Assembly (NCBI GenBank): GCA_944376235.1 | Contig: CALWCA010000002.1 | Coordinates: 1-64,000, forward strand | DNA length: 64,000 bases | Source: an uncultured Clostridia bacterium | GTDB taxonomy: Bacteria > Bacillota > Clostridia > Oscillospirales > Feifaniaceae | Direction of reading: 5' to 3' | In this document: piece by piece, positions 33,601 through 43,356 of the stretch | How positions within the stretch are numbered: position 1 is the stretch's first letter | How the letters are laid out: each line of letters opens with the position of its first letter | The notes under the pieces: generated by a model | What the model saw: only the letters and a program-made list of their open reading frames with translations | What the model was told of the DNA's origin: nothing | The model's database searches: none | Translations under genes and position numbers: made by a program

Positions 33601-36600
33601 AGGGGCGCACGGACGAGTACAAGGCCTTCACGGTAAGCTATGCAAAAATGAAGGATGCAGGCACCTATGCCCCGGCTGCCACGCTGACCGACAGCAGCAA
33701 CTATGCGTGGCTTCAGGACAACCAGCAAATCGCCGCCGAGTCGATTTCGCTGGGTAAGGCATATACCATTGTCAAAGCCGCCCTCACGGCACCCTCCCTC
33801 ACGGCAGACAACGCCGAGTATACCGGGCAGCCCTATGACGAGGACGCAAAGATCCACAGGGGCGAAGACCCTCACATGCTGGGCAGCGATTCCTTTGCCT
33901 TCGTAACGTATCAATACTATGCTTCGGGCATCGACACCCCTTCGGACACTCCTCCTGTCAACCAGGGGAGCTATACGGTGGAGGCGGTGTATGACTACCC
34001 GCACCAAAACTACCGCCTGACCGATTCCGCAGGCACTGCCACCACCGAGGCCGTCACACGGGCAGGATTTCAAATTACCCCGATCACCCTGACGTTTGAC
34101 GATGTGTCGGACACAAGGTCCTATACCGGAGCCCCCCAGGCAGTACCCGTGCCGACGCTGAAGAATCCCGGCAGCCTGGTGGCGGATGAGGAGTATACCC
34201 TGGTCTACAGCTACTCAGTGGAAGACAAAAACGGGCAAATCACGCAAATCACGGGGGAAGATCCCCTGACCTTTGAAGAGGTGGGCAGCTACACCGTCAG
34301 CGTCCAGGTGAAGAGCGGCACAAATTACACCTCGGATACCTGCACCTCCACGCTGACCATTGTTCCTGCAGAGCAGACCGTGACCCTGACGCCGGAGAAG
34401 GGCATGAGCTGGGATTTGGGCTGCGATGTGCCCGGCAGCTATCAAATGACGGCAGGCCTGAAGGACGGCGGCTTTACCGTGAGCGCCTCCAGCACCGTGC
34501 CTCAGGAGGGCGGTACCTTTGACGTGTCCGATCAGGTCGGCTACAGCCATCAAAGCGACAACCCCTCTGTGGCGCAGGCTGACAGCACCGGAAGGGTGAC
34601 AATCAAAGGAGCGGGGAGAGCGGTTGTCACCGTAACCGCCTCGCCGAGAGACCAGGAGCATCCCAACATCCTGGGAAGCACCGCTTCTTATATCCTGATT
34701 GTGGAAAAAGCCAGCCCAACCATTGACACCAGCGCCTATGCCGAAGGAAAATTTGAGGCCCGTTATACCGGAGATCCCATTGAAGGATATGTCAAGGCCA
34801 GGCTGTCCGGCGTGGCGGGGATTGATCCCGTTGGAGAGCTGACCTATACCTTTTACAGCGATCCCTCCTGCACGCAGGAGGTTTCCAACGGAGGCGGAGC
34901 CAGCAAAAACATTCCCGTCGGGGTGGGCGACTACTACCTGAAAGTCTCTTATGCCGGCGACCAAAACTATCTTCCCGCTTCGTCTGCCGTCGTTTCGGTC
35001 AGGGTGACAAAGGCCGGTTTGGACGGTCTTGTGAGCGTTGAGGGCTATTCGGAGAGTTACGACGGCCGGCAGCACTCCTTGAAGGAGCAGCAGGTCACGG
35101 TGGAAGGATTTTCCTCCGATGAGTATACGGTTCGGTATGCAGGCAGCGCCACTCAGCCCGATGCAGGCGATAGCTCTCTTTGGGCAGAGGATGTCACCGT
35201 GAAAAATGTGGCCGACAGCACAGGCGAAAGTACGAGATACTGGTATATGGTCACAATCCGCGACGGCAACTACGAGCCTGACATCGGAGAAATCCGTGTT
35301 GACATCACGCCCTGCGAGCTGAACGTGGAGCATGTGCCGGATTCTTTCAGGAAGGAATATGACGCGACCACCGACGTCACAACGCCTCTTGCCGACATTT
35401 CCGTGACCGGGGTTGACGGCGAGGACATCATGGTCTCGCCCAGCGCCTTCTATGACGACAAGAACGTCGGCGATGGGAAACAGGTCACACTGGAGCTCTC
35501 ACTGGAGGGCAGCGGCATTGTGTGGGGCAACTACAGCTACAAAAACATCCCCCTCACCCAAGGCAGCCTGACCCTGACCGAAAATACCGGCAGCATCACC
35601 GCAAGGGAGATTGCCGTCACTGGAGGAATTGCCGCCCAAAACAGGGTGTATGACGCAACCAGGGTCGTCGCGCTCACAGGCAAGCCTGTCACAGATGGCT
35701 TTGCACAGGCGGACGTGGCGGCAAACGCCGTTTCCTTTAGGGAAATCTCATCGGAAACCGGCACCGTTGCCGACGCCGATGTGGGTGACGGCAAAACCGT
35801 CACCGTATCAGCCGAGACGCTCAACTCCCTGCTCGACGGCGACGCCAGCGCCAACTACACGATTCGTACCGACTACACCGGGGCAGCCGTGGACATCGAT
35901 GTCCGTCCTGTCGCTCTCCTGTTCCCCGGGGAAACGACGCATGACCCTGATTGGAGCGCCCGGGTGCCTTACGACACCGAAGGGCTGACCGCAAGCCCCG
36001 ACGTCTACAGGGCGAAAGCCGCGCCTGCAGACGACAGCTCCGGGCTTGTGGGCGGGGATGCCCTCGGGGAGGGGGACATCACCTATCTCTTTACGGACGA
36101 AGGCTTCGCCACGGTGGAAAACCCCACCGATCTCGGCCGGTACACCGTTGCCGCAAAGCTTGCCGATGAGGCAAAGGACAGGTTTTCCAACTATGAAATC
36201 CTCCCGATTTCCGGCACGGTTGAAATCATCCAGAACGCGGATGCGCTGACCGTGGCCGTCACGCCGAAGAGAGGCCTTGTCTACAACGGACTGGGGCAGG
36301 ATCCCGTTGAGAGCGTCACGGTCCAGGGCGGCAGCCGCCCTCTGACAGAGGGCGCCGACTACACCATTTCCTATTCGCTGACCGAGGGCGGCAGCTACGC
36401 CCTCACTCCGTCACAGCTGACCGAGCGGGTGAAAGACGCCGGCAAATACACCGTTTATTGGAAGGTTGTCACCACCAATTATGGCCATCGGGAAGGCAGC
36501 TTTGAGGTTGCCGTTGAGCGGGCGGAGCTTTCGCTTGACAGAGACATTTCGCCTGTCAAGACCTACAACGGCGACGAGGCGGCAGATGGGCAGGTCACAA

Positions 36601-39600
36601 ATGTGAGGCTGACCGGTCAGAAGGAAGAGGAAGACATCCGGGCAGAGCCCGCCGGCGCGGCGTATGACAAGGCAGGGGTAACGGCAGAAAAAATCACCGT
36701 GACCTATTCCCTTATCGCCCGGGGCGGGGCAAAGCTCGAAAATTACAAGGTCAGCATCCATGGCGCCCCGGCGGAGGATGCGCAGACATCCATGACCGAG
36801 GAGGTCAAGGCCTCGATCACCGCAGCACCGGTCGAAGTGACCATTCAGAATCAGAGCGACGTATACGACGGCGGGCTGCCGGAAGTGGAGCAGGGCCTCT
36901 GGAGCGCCGACGGCACCGTTTATCCGGGGGATGACCTCAAGGTTGTACTGAGCGTTGCGGAGGGAGCCGTCAACGTGGGCAGCTATGACATCACCGGCAC
37001 GGCGGACAATGAAAATTATCAGGTGACATTTAGAAAGGGAAGCTTTGAGGTTACTCCCCGCAGCGTGGCCGTTGCCATCGACAGCGCTAAAGGAACCTAC
37101 GGAGATGTCCCCGAGTTAAGCGGCGTCAAGCTGAGCTATCAGCCGACCCAGGGCGAAGAGGGGCTTGCCCCCAATGAAAGCAGCATCGCCGGGATTTCTC
37201 TGCAGGCCGTAACCCGGGCTGACGGCGGCACGGCGGTGGACGGAAAAACCGGTATCGGAACCTATGTGATCGTCGGGACCGACAACAGCGAAAACTATGA
37301 CATTGCGTTTGACAACGGCAGCTACACCGTGGAGAGACGGCCCGTGACCGTGACCATCGCCAATAAGGGCAGCCTTTACGGGCAGGACATCGCAAAGCTG
37401 ACCAGCTCTGTAACGTCCGGCAGCATGGCCAACGACGAGGATCTGGATATCGTGCTGGAAACCGACGCCGTCAAGGGAAGCGATGCAGGTCTTTATGCCA
37501 TTTTCGAGGAGTCCCGCAACGAAGAGGTGGCTGACAATTATGAGGTCACGGTGATTGGTGAGACGGCGTTTGGCGGGGAAGCCGATCGTGGCACCTACAC
37601 GGTTGGGAAGGCCAGCCTGAGCGTGTCCTTCAAAAGCGCGGTGCTCTATCCCAACTTCGGACGTCCCGTGACCAATCCCGTCACCTTTTCAAATGCCAGC
37701 GTAAGCCCCTACGAAACGGTTGCGGACGACGAAGATCTGAGAGCCATCGCACAGGCGTCCCGCTATGAGTCCAGCAATCCCGGCGCCGTGAGGGTGGACC
37801 CTGTCACAGGAGAGGTAACGCTGCTTGCCGCAAACGCCACGGCCAACATCTTCCTGACGGTGGGCGACACCAAAAACTTCCATCCCGTCACGGATCCCGC
37901 CGTCTACACCATCAATGTGGGCAGCGCCGGCGGCTACCAGCCCAACTTCACGCCCGGCACCCTGACCTACAACGGCGAGCAGCAGCAGCTGATGACCATG
38001 AACGGCACCCTGCCGGCGGGGCTCTCCATCCGGTACAGCACGGACAGCAGCACCTGGGAGAGCGACATCGCCAAGATCACGGGCATCAATGCGGGCAACT
38101 ACACCGTGTATTGGGAAATCAGCGACGCCCTGGGCAACTACGGCGATTCCAACGGCGTGGTGTTTGTCACCATCGCCAAGGATATTTTAGAGGATCAGGA
38201 GGGTTTTGTCTCGTCTTCTCCCTCCATCGTGTTTTCGCACTACGAGGGCAGGCCCTATGAAAACCCCCTCAGGCTTCCGGGAGATTACACGGGCAGCGTT
38301 GCATTTCAGGGCAGCAACGACACGGTGGCCACCGTGCAGGAGGATGGAACGGTCACGGTTCTGCACAACGGCACGGTGACAATCACTGCCACCTGTCCCT
38401 CCGACGACAACTATCAGGGCCGTCAGTATCGCTACACTCTGACCGTTGCAAGCTCCCAGATTGACTACACCAGCCCCACGCCCCTGAAAGGCGTCTACGA
38501 CGGCACGCAGCAGGCGAGCCTGACCGTGCCGGTCACATCCTCCACTGCCGGAGCGGTTGTCCGTTACGGTGTGAATACCGGCGGCCTGTCCTTCCCGGAG
38601 GAAACGGTGCCCAAAATCAGGGATGCCGGCACCTATGAAATCTGGTATCAGGTGACGGCCGCCGGAGGCTACGCCACGGTGGAGGATTTCGTCACCGCCG
38701 TCATTTCTCCCAAAGACATTGACCAAGCTATGGTTGCAGGCATCTCTGATTCCTACACATACAGCGGCAATAAAATCACGCCTCTTCCCGTCGTGACGGA
38801 TCGGGAGCTGCAGCGCAAGCTGACTCCCAATGTGGACTATACCCTGGCCTATGGGGAAAATACCCAGGTGGGTACCGGCAGCGTTACCATTGCCGGCATG
38901 GGCAACTACGGCAGCTCCGTTTTGCAAAGCTTCCGTATTGAGGCCGTCGGCGGGAGTGAAATGACGGCTTCCCTGAGCGAGTATTTCGGCAGCATGGACC
39001 AGCATCCGTCGGGCACTCAGACAACGGTCAGCGTCACCCACGGAAGCCATGATGTGGGCTTTGTCATCACCGACGTGAGCCCATCGGCCACGGTGGAAGA
39101 CGACGGCGCCACCCTTTCCTTCACCGACCCCGGTGTGTATACCATCACGGTAAAGGCTGGGGACGACGTCCATGCCGAGCGGCAATTCCGCCTGACCTAC
39201 ATGCTCATGCCCAAAACCAGCGAAGGCGGCTTTGTCCTGACCTTTGACGACAGCGACACCCGGGTGGTGACGTTCGGCCAGAGACTGATCCCGCAGGGGA
39301 TGACCGCCGGGGAAATGCTGAAGGTAACGGCCGGAGACGGAAGCCTCCTGACCCTTGGCGCCGACTACACCCTGAGCTGCATGTATTATGACTGTCTGGG
39401 CAGCGCCGGCGTGTCCCTGACGCAGGCAGAGGAAATTCCACAGGCAGGCATGTATGTCGTGACAGCGACCGGCACAGGCCAATACGGCAGCGATCAGACC
39501 GGAGTCTTCACGTTGCTGGTGCTCCAGAAAAACATCGGGGAGGACGACATTGTCTGGAGGGTGGAGGACGACGCCCTGGTGTATCAAGCCGCAGCCCAGA

Positions 39601-41576
39601 CCCCCGACGTGGCGGAGGGAACCTTTGTCGACGAGGCGGGCACAACGCAAGGGGTGGACTTTGTCGTGGACGACTGGCAGAACAACGTCAACGCCGGCGT
39701 CGATACCGCGAGAGTCATCGTAAAGGTGCCGGCCGGCAGCAACGACTACACAGGCACCGCCAGCATTGCCTTCTCCATCGGCAGACGGCCGCTCGTCGAT
39801 GACGAGGCCAAATTCACCGTCACCGTCCCGGGCTCGGTGAGCATCTCCGAGGGCGGCGAGGCCCGTCCTGCCGTGAGCATCTACGACAGGGAGCTGCAGC
39901 GCGAGCTGACCAGCCAGGATTTTGCCGTGATCTATGAGAACAATACCTCGGCAGGCACGGCCGCCGTTCTCATCACCGGTACAGGCAATTACGACACCGG
40001 CACCGAGATCCGCAAGACCTTCACGGTGGTAATGACCGGGACCGATTTTGAAATGGACATCACGCCGGGAAAAACCTGGGTTTACGGTGAGATGGGAGCC
40101 ACGGACATCACAATCACCTCGGGCACCGGGACACTGACAGTGGGAACCGACTATATCCTGTCGATTTCCAAGAACGGCGAAGCGCCGCAAAGCTTCGAGG
40201 ACACCGCGCTTGCCCTGGCTTTTTTGGACAAGCCCGGCACCTATACGGTAAAGGCCGTCGGCACCGACAGCTATTCCTTTACCAAGGCCGATACCGTCAC
40301 CATCGAAAAGGCAAAGCTGGATCTGGAAATTTTGGTGACCCCCAGCCTGAAAGCGGGTGCTGGCACGGCCGCAATCCAGGTGACGCCGGGCACATGGCCC
40401 GACGGCATAAACGGCACCTGTCTCACCAAGCTGACCCTTTCCAGGGACGGTGCTGCAAAGGAAAGTCTGGCGCTGGAATATGATGAATCGGCAAAGGCGT
40501 ACCAGGAGGTCTCCTTCTCCTTTGCCAACGAGACGGCGGAATATACCTTTGGTGTGGACACTGCCGAAATCCCCGGCTTTGATCTGAGCTGCTATGAGCT
40601 TTTGATCGACGGCGGCACTCTGAAGACGGTCAGGCAGACCGGCGGAGGAGGCGGAGGCGGTGGAGGTGGAGGAACCGTTACCTACACCATTACCGCCAGC
40701 GCCGAAGAGCACGGCTCGATCAATCCCGCCGGCAAGGTCTCCGTGGTGGAGGGGGAGGATGCGGCCTTCGTGTTTGCCCCGGACAACGGGTGGCAGGTGG
40801 CCGAGGTGCTGGTGGACGGTGTCAGCGCAGGAGCCTTGGGCAGCTACACCTTTAAAGAGGTCAGCGCAAACCACACCATCTCCGTGAGTTTTGAGGAAAG
40901 CCTTTCCATTGCCGACCCGAATGATACCGGCGTTTCCGACTGGCTGATAACCCAAGACCACATCCGCTATCTGGGCGGCTACGGACAGGGCCTGTTCGGT
41001 CCCACGGACAACCTGACCCGCGCGCAGGCGGCACAGATATTCTACAACCTGCTGCTGGATCGGGATGTGGCAGTGACCGTCAGCTTCACCGACGTGCCGT
41101 CCGGGGCCTGGTATGCCCGGGCTGTCCATACCCTGGCCTCCCTTGGCATCGTGCAGGGTGTGGGCGACGGCCGCTTTGAACCTGAGAAGGCGATCACGCG
41201 TGCGGAATTCACTGTTATCGCCATGCGCTTTGCCCGTCCGAAGTCTGTTGACACCGATATTTTCCCCGATGTGAAGCGTGAGGACTGGTTCTATGACGAG
41301 GTGGTCAGCGCCGTTTGCTACGGCTGGATCAACGGCTATGCGGACGGCACCTTCCGGCCTCAAAACAACATTTCCCGCGCGGAGGTTGCCGCAATCACAA
41401 ATCGCATGCTTGGACGCATGGCAGACCAGGCCTTCGTGGACGGACATGTCGACGAGCTGACCCGGTTTACCGATGTAAGCCCTTATTACTGGGCATATTA
41501 TGACATCATGGAAGCCGCCAACGCCCACGACGTTGCAAAAGAAAACGGCACAGAGCGCTGGACCGGGCTTCGCTGA
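30666..41576 (+). CDS. Giant SLH-domain cell-surface protein with BspA-like LRRs and MBG/YDG repeats
   Basis: A 3,636-residue secreted surface protein. In order: a signal peptide (to about Ala28, cleavage near VWA-AD); BspA-type LRR_5 repeats (about 125-350, e.g. IGAYAFSNM, VGKRAFSG, IEQSAFSGL); a very long array of beta-sandwich repeats of MBG/YDG/Ig-like type (about 600-3200, recurrent YTIVKA, YDATxxV, GxYTV motifs); an 11-glycine linker (about 3327-3337); a bacterial repeat domain; and three SLH domains (about 3420-3610, e.g. NLTRAQAAQIFYNLL) that bind pyruvylated wall polymer. ATG 30666 has GGGGAG 6 nt upstream. LRR and MBG arrays suggest adhesion or a stalk. It lies downstream of the zinc-ribbon gene with no strong promoter in between, so the invertible promoter may control it. 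Confidence 0.93.
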   Translation: MKKLQTRAISLLLSLVMVASLLPTTVWAADTASPITQEEWSSNYYTPAELSGYSFEYAFTMTGGDVAYAYFLKRVPNPEGTGMMNERVLVVARDKTGTDYTIPDYDSAGDAPWGGDADANKLFIEAGITEIGAYAFSNMPSLTSVTLGDSSALTYVGKRAFSGNDRAVFTDTKSGAQNVLDLSNVTSMGEYAFASCAKLTSVTLGGDITAVETGEGGAGNVETQHKLPKAAFSGCSSLNTVIFADESRLEIIGQSALSGTALTGVTVPSGVREIEQSAFSGLSKMNSLVLPDSLETIGERAFYCNTDVPNEMLNSLTIPEHVKTIEKEAFCNFKSLSEVIVESEVLEDVEEAAFGNGTHNAYSAMQNGVLVGAQFKTPSSDISKKFENNYNCYMGAISPLTLIKEQSYPANCEKDGKNVYSYEFNGEKKTLEERLQSTGIHKINQVTVSATCTQDAYYEVTCDNHYEQDQDGNWIQTPHTHKIAINSGQSGYEPARKHSYAFTEFSSGDGKLDATQGVTIVYTCQNGEIHDDEVDRPNRVFSLTLPKLTRQLTGTTASGALRNTLASVSLPVMADASGPMGALTWKDPNQVLDYQEGVQYYTAVFTPDEVRYVNTDGLPSVEIQVGVKVNKAALNFYNVRFKYASVNVDPAAVSGINIEVAYAPDGAQIEQYLYTGQYNGAESYTGSQAPVRNRLFEGKVEVTFGYDSNVYTLSGGTEESGYTVDTSQPGTVKISHAYSIVKPTMDKVRYSIFPGLRYNGTAQKTIHLSEVPSGSKVEWTWVMITDGAGNPASGVQGSGVLEDSGSTGQCDVAELTQAGSYRVSIVVSNDEGQYEDYKVDNIPVTIDRWELAQPVAAEGLVYTPETVQTGVIDSNAVLPDDAVYTISGHRQTDADRYTALAVIADEHIANYCWAGQDGNLVSIPWSIGKRSVLPPSYTIGGSERTYNAAYVIAVTGPTGTLFEYEYDEGSGVASGYYGQGRTDEYKAFTVSYAKMKDAGTYAPAATLTDSSNYAWLQDNQQIAAESISLGKAYTIVKAALTAPSLTADNAEYTGQPYDEDAKIHRGEDPHMLGSDSFAFVTYQYYASGIDTPSDTPPVNQGSYTVEAVYDYPHQNYRLTDSAGTATTEAVTRAGFQITPITLTFDDVSDTRSYTGAPQAVPVPTLKNPGSLVADEEYTLVYSYSVEDKNGQITQITGEDPLTFEEVGSYTVSVQVKSGTNYTSDTCTSTLTIVPAEQTVTLTPEKGMSWDLGCDVPGSYQMTAGLKDGGFTVSASSTVPQEGGTFDVSDQVGYSHQSDNPSVAQADSTGRVTIKGAGRAVVTVTASPRDQEHPNILGSTASYILIVEKASPTIDTSAYAEGKFEARYTGDPIEGYVKARLSGVAGIDPVGELTYTFYSDPSCTQEVSNGGGASKNIPVGVGDYYLKVSYAGDQNYLPASSAVVSVRVTKAGLDGLVSVEGYSESYDGRQHSLKEQQVTVEGFSSDEYTVRYAGSATQPDAGDSSLWAEDVTVKNVADSTGESTRYWYMVTIRDGNYEPDIGEIRVDITPCELNVEHVPDSFRKEYDATTDVTTPLADISVTGVDGEDIMVSPSAFYDDKNVGDGKQVTLELSLEGSGIVWGNYSYKNIPLTQGSLTLTENTGSITAREIAVTGGIAAQNRVYDATRVVALTGKPVTDGFAQADVAANAVSFREISSETGTVADADVGDGKTVTVSAETLNSLLDGDASANYTIRTDYTGAAVDIDVRPVALLFPGETTHDPDWSARVPYDTEGLTASPDVYRAKAAPADDSSGLVGGDALGEGDITYLFTDEGFATVENPTDLGRYTVAAKLADEAKDRFSNYEILPISGTVEIIQNADALTVAVTPKRGLVYNGLGQDPVESVTVQGGSRPLTEGADYTISYSLTEGGSYALTPSQLTERVKDAGKYTVYWKVVTTNYGHREGSFEVAVERAELSLDRDISPVKTYNGDEAADGQVTNVRLTGQKEEEDIRAEPAGAAYDKAGVTAEKITVTYSLIARGGAKLENYKVSIHGAPAEDAQTSMTEEVKASITAAPVEVTIQNQSDVYDGGLPEVEQGLWSADGTVYPGDDLKVVLSVAEGAVNVGSYDITGTADNENYQVTFRKGSFEVTPRSVAVAIDSAKGTYGDVPELSGVKLSYQPTQGEEGLAPNESSIAGISLQAVTRADGGTAVDGKTGIGTYVIVGTDNSENYDIAFDNGSYTVERRPVTVTIANKGSLYGQDIAKLTSSVTSGSMANDEDLDIVLETDAVKGSDAGLYAIFEESRNEEVADNYEVTVIGETAFGGEADRGTYTVGKASLSVSFKSAVLYPNFGRPVTNPVTFSNASVSPYETVADDEDLRAIAQASRYESSNPGAVRVDPVTGEVTLLAANATANIFLTVGDTKNFHPVTDPAVYTINVGSAGGYQPNFTPGTLTYNGEQQQLMTMNGTLPAGLSIRYSTDSSTWESDIAKITGINAGNYTVYWEISDALGNYGDSNGVVFVTIAKDILEDQEGFVSSSPSIVFSHYEGRPYENPLRLPGDYTGSVAFQGSNDTVATVQEDGTVTVLHNGTVTITATCPSDDNYQGRQYRYTLTVASSQIDYTSPTPLKGVYDGTQQASLTVPVTSSTAGAVVRYGVNTGGLSFPEETVPKIRDAGTYEIWYQVTAAGGYATVEDFVTAVISPKDIDQAMVAGISDSYTYSGNKITPLPVVTDRELQRKLTPNVDYTLAYGENTQVGTGSVTIAGMGNYGSSVLQSFRIEAVGGSEMTASLSEYFGSMDQHPSGTQTTVSVTHGSHDVGFVITDVSPSATVEDDGATLSFTDPGVYTITVKAGDDVHAERQFRLTYMLMPKTSEGGFVLTFDDSDTRVVTFGQRLIPQGMTAGEMLKVTAGDGSLLTLGADYTLSCMYYDCLGSAGVSLTQAEEIPQAGMYVVTATGTGQYGSDQTGVFTLLVLQKNIGEDDIVWRVEDDALVYQAAAQTPDVAEGTFVDEAGTTQGVDFVVDDWQNNVNAGVDTARVIVKVPAGSNDYTGTASIAFSIGRRPLVDDEAKFTVTVPGSVSISEGGEARPAVSIYDRELQRELTSQDFAVIYENNTSAGTAAVLITGTGNYDTGTEIRKTFTVVMTGTDFEMDITPGKTWVYGEMGATDITITSGTGTLTVGTDYILSISKNGEAPQSFEDTALALAFLDKPGTYTVKAVGTDSYSFTKADTVTIEKAKLDLEILVTPSLKAGAGTAAIQVTPGTWPDGINGTCLTKLTLSRDGAAKESLALEYDESAKAYQEVSFSFANETAEYTFGVDTAEIPGFDLSCYELLIDGGTLKTVRQTGGGGGGGGGGGTVTYTITASAEEHGSINPAGKVSVVEGEDAAFVFAPDNGWQVAEVLVDGVSAGALGSYTFKEVSANHTISVSFEESLSIADPNDTGVSDWLITQDHIRYLGGYGQGLFGPTDNLTRAQAAQIFYNLLLDRDVAVTVSFTDVPSGAWYARAVHTLASLGIVQGVGDGRFEPEKAITRAEFTVIAMRFARPKSVDTDIFPDVKREDWFYDEVVSAVCYGWINGYADGTFRPQNNISRAEVAAITNRMLGRMADQAFVDGHVDELTRFTDVSPYYWAYYDIMEAANAHDVAKENGTERWTGLR

Positions 41577-41854
41577 CTCAACAGGAAGGCATGGCAAAAC
41601 TGGGGACACAAGGGGGGCATCACCCCCCCTTGTGCTTGGCGGTAGACATGTCTTCAAGGGGCTTGTGTTTTAAGCAGAGGGCATACGGCGCTTTTTGCCA
41701 TGCGCAGGAATGCCGATGGGGATTTTCCGCATTAAAAACAGGCAGGAAATTTTTGAATTTCCTGCCTGTTTTGCTTCGGGGATCTTATGTGCTTATCCGC
41801 GACGCCCCTTTTGCCTGCTTTTGCTGGGCTTTCGGGCCTTGCAGCTCCACGCAG
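41577..41854. other. Intergenic region after the giant surface gene
   Basis: No gene seen. It holds a perfect 11-bp G/C hairpin (CACAAGGGGGG at 41607-41617 with CCCCCCTTGTG at 41624-41634, no T-run) and the strong terminator at 41735-41772. The rest shows no recognisable signal. Confidence 0.6.
41735..41772. terminator. Bidirectional terminator between the surface gene and the ABC operon
   Basis: AAAACAGGCAGGAAATT (41735-41751) is exactly complementary to 41756-41772 with a TTTG loop. A/T flanks on both sides allow function on either strand; the genes are convergent. Confidence 0.92.
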
Positions 41855-42655
41855 CTACTCAAGATTGAGATGATGGGTGAGGGTGTATTTTGTAATCAGG
41901 AAGTAGATCCCGCAATAAAGGAGGCAGCAGAAAAGAAGGGAGAACATCCCGGCGTGGATGGAGGCGACCGGCTCCAGAGCTTCGATGGGAAGCTGAGAGA
42001 GCAGGTATGCCAGCAGGTGGCCGATGAGCTGGGATGCCATGAGCAGGACGAGGAATGCGGCAAGGCTCATGAGGATGCGGTGCTTTTGAAAGCAGTGCCC
42101 CAGGGCGATGGACGCATAGACCATCAGAATGCAAAGCGACATCCCGGAGAGGACGAGCAGCACGCCCTCGACAGTCCAGAGCACAGCGTGGGGGGCGTAG
42201 CCCTCGGGAAAGGTTTTGAAAAAATCAAACAGGGAGGAGAAAAAATGTGGGAGAAAGCGCATCTGCGCCGTGAGAATGATTGTGGCTAAAATTTCCACGA
42301 CGAAGCTGGAAAAAAACCAGACAATCGAGGTAATGAGCTTTGCCGCAATGTTTTGGCTTGCCGTGACAGGCAGGGTAAAGGAGATGTAGCCCTCGTCGCC
42401 CAGCAGATTTTTCTGAAATCTCTGCGCCATCAGAAAGAGCGTGATAAAGCCGACGGCAAAGGTCAAAAGCCCAAAGGCCGTCCCCAGGGCTACGGCGATG
42501 AAATTGAGAAGGCCATGATGGGCCATACCGTTTTGCACGAACAGGGACGACATGGACAGCCTTGTGAGAAGGGCGATGACCAGAAGGGCGGCATACAGGG
42601 GGAGCATGGTGCGGCGGGTGGCGCGCAGCTCGTATTTGATGAGTTTTCCTAACAT
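41855..42655 (-). CDS. ABC transporter permease (ABC-2 type)
   Basis: A 266-residue protein with about six hydrophobic helices, starting MLGKLIKYELRATRRTM, the usual cytoplasmic entry of YtrC/ABC-2 type permeases. It has no catalytic motifs. It overlaps the upstream ATPase gene by 7 bases, so the two form one exporter. With the GntR regulator upstream this resembles the cell-envelope-stress ytr operon of Bacillus; the substrate is unknown. Confidence 0.85.
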   Translation of the reverse strand: MLGKLIKYELRATRRTMLPLYAALLVIALLTRLSMSSLFVQNGMAHHGLLNFIAVALGTAFGLLTFAVGFITLFLMAQRFQKNLLGDEGYISFTLPVTASQNIAAKLITSIVWFFSSFVVEILATIILTAQMRFLPHFFSSLFDFFKTFPEGYAPHAVLWTVEGVLLVLSGMSLCILMVYASIALGHCFQKHRILMSLAAFLVLLMASQLIGHLLAYLLSQLPIEALEPVASIHAGMFSLLFCCLLYCGIYFLITKYTLTHHLNLE

Positions 42656-43344
42656 TTGAAAACCTCCCGGAAGAGGGCGTCGATGGATTTGCCCTGATTT
42701 TCTCGGATGTCATCCACCGGAGCCTGCAGGACGACGCGTCCGTCCTGGAGAAAAATGACGTCGTCGAGGATTTGCTCCACATCGGCAATCAGGTGGGTGG
42801 AGATGAGGACGGCGGCGTCCTCGTTGTAGTTGTTGATGATGGTGTGAAGGATATAGTCTCTGGTGGCGGGATCCACGCCGCCGATGGGTTCATCAAGCAA
42901 GTAGAGCCTTGCCTGACGGCTCATGACCATGATGAGCTGCACTTTCTCCCGCGTGCCCTTTGACAGATTCCGAAAGGTTTGACGGGGGTCGATGGACAGG
43001 CGGGAGAGCATTTCCCGGGCGGTATCCCGCCGGAAGTCGGCGTAAAAATCCGAAAAAAAGTCAAGCAGATCGTCGACCTTCATCCAGTCGCTCAGGCAGC
43101 TGCGCTCGGGCAGATAGGAGACGATTTTTTTGCTCTGTACGCCGGGAGCCTGCCCGTCGATGAGAATTTGGCCAAAGGTGGGGGTGAGAAGCCCGTTTGC
43201 AAGCTTGATGAGAGTGGTCTTCCCACTGCCGTTGGGGCCCAGAAGTCCTACAATACGGCCTGGCTGTAAGGTGATCTCGACATTGTCAAGCGCCCTTTTG
43301 GCTCCGAATGTTTTTGACAATTCCCTGCATTCCAAAATTGCCAT
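42649..43344 (-). CDS. ABC transporter ATP-binding protein
   Basis: A 231-residue ATPase. Walker A GPNGSGKTT, Walker B LYLLDEPIGGVD and the H-loop STHLIAD are normal. The signature is NLSKGTREK instead of LSGGQ, a form common in YtrB-like exporters. It is encoded between the GntR-family regulator and the permease in the same direction; the gap to the regulator is 12 bp. Confidence 0.9.
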   Translation of the reverse strand: MAILECRELSKTFGAKRALDNVEITLQPGRIVGLLGPNGSGKTTLIKLANGLLTPTFGQILIDGQAPGVQSKKIVSYLPERSCLSDWMKVDDLLDFFSDFYADFRRDTAREMLSRLSIDPRQTFRNLSKGTREKVQLIMVMSRQARLYLLDEPIGGVDPATRDYILHTIINNYNEDAAVLISTHLIADVEQILDDVIFLQDGRVVLQAPVDDIRENQGKSIDALFREVFKC

Positions 43345-43356
43345 GGTGTCCTCCTT

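Noticed and set aside
38187-41657. A 1,156-codon open frame opposite the giant surface gene, and similar long antisense frames opposite rpoB, rpoC and fusA
   Set aside because: Their His/Gly/Val-rich composition is what the complement of a GC-rich gene gives; the sense frames have clear domains and ribosome sites.
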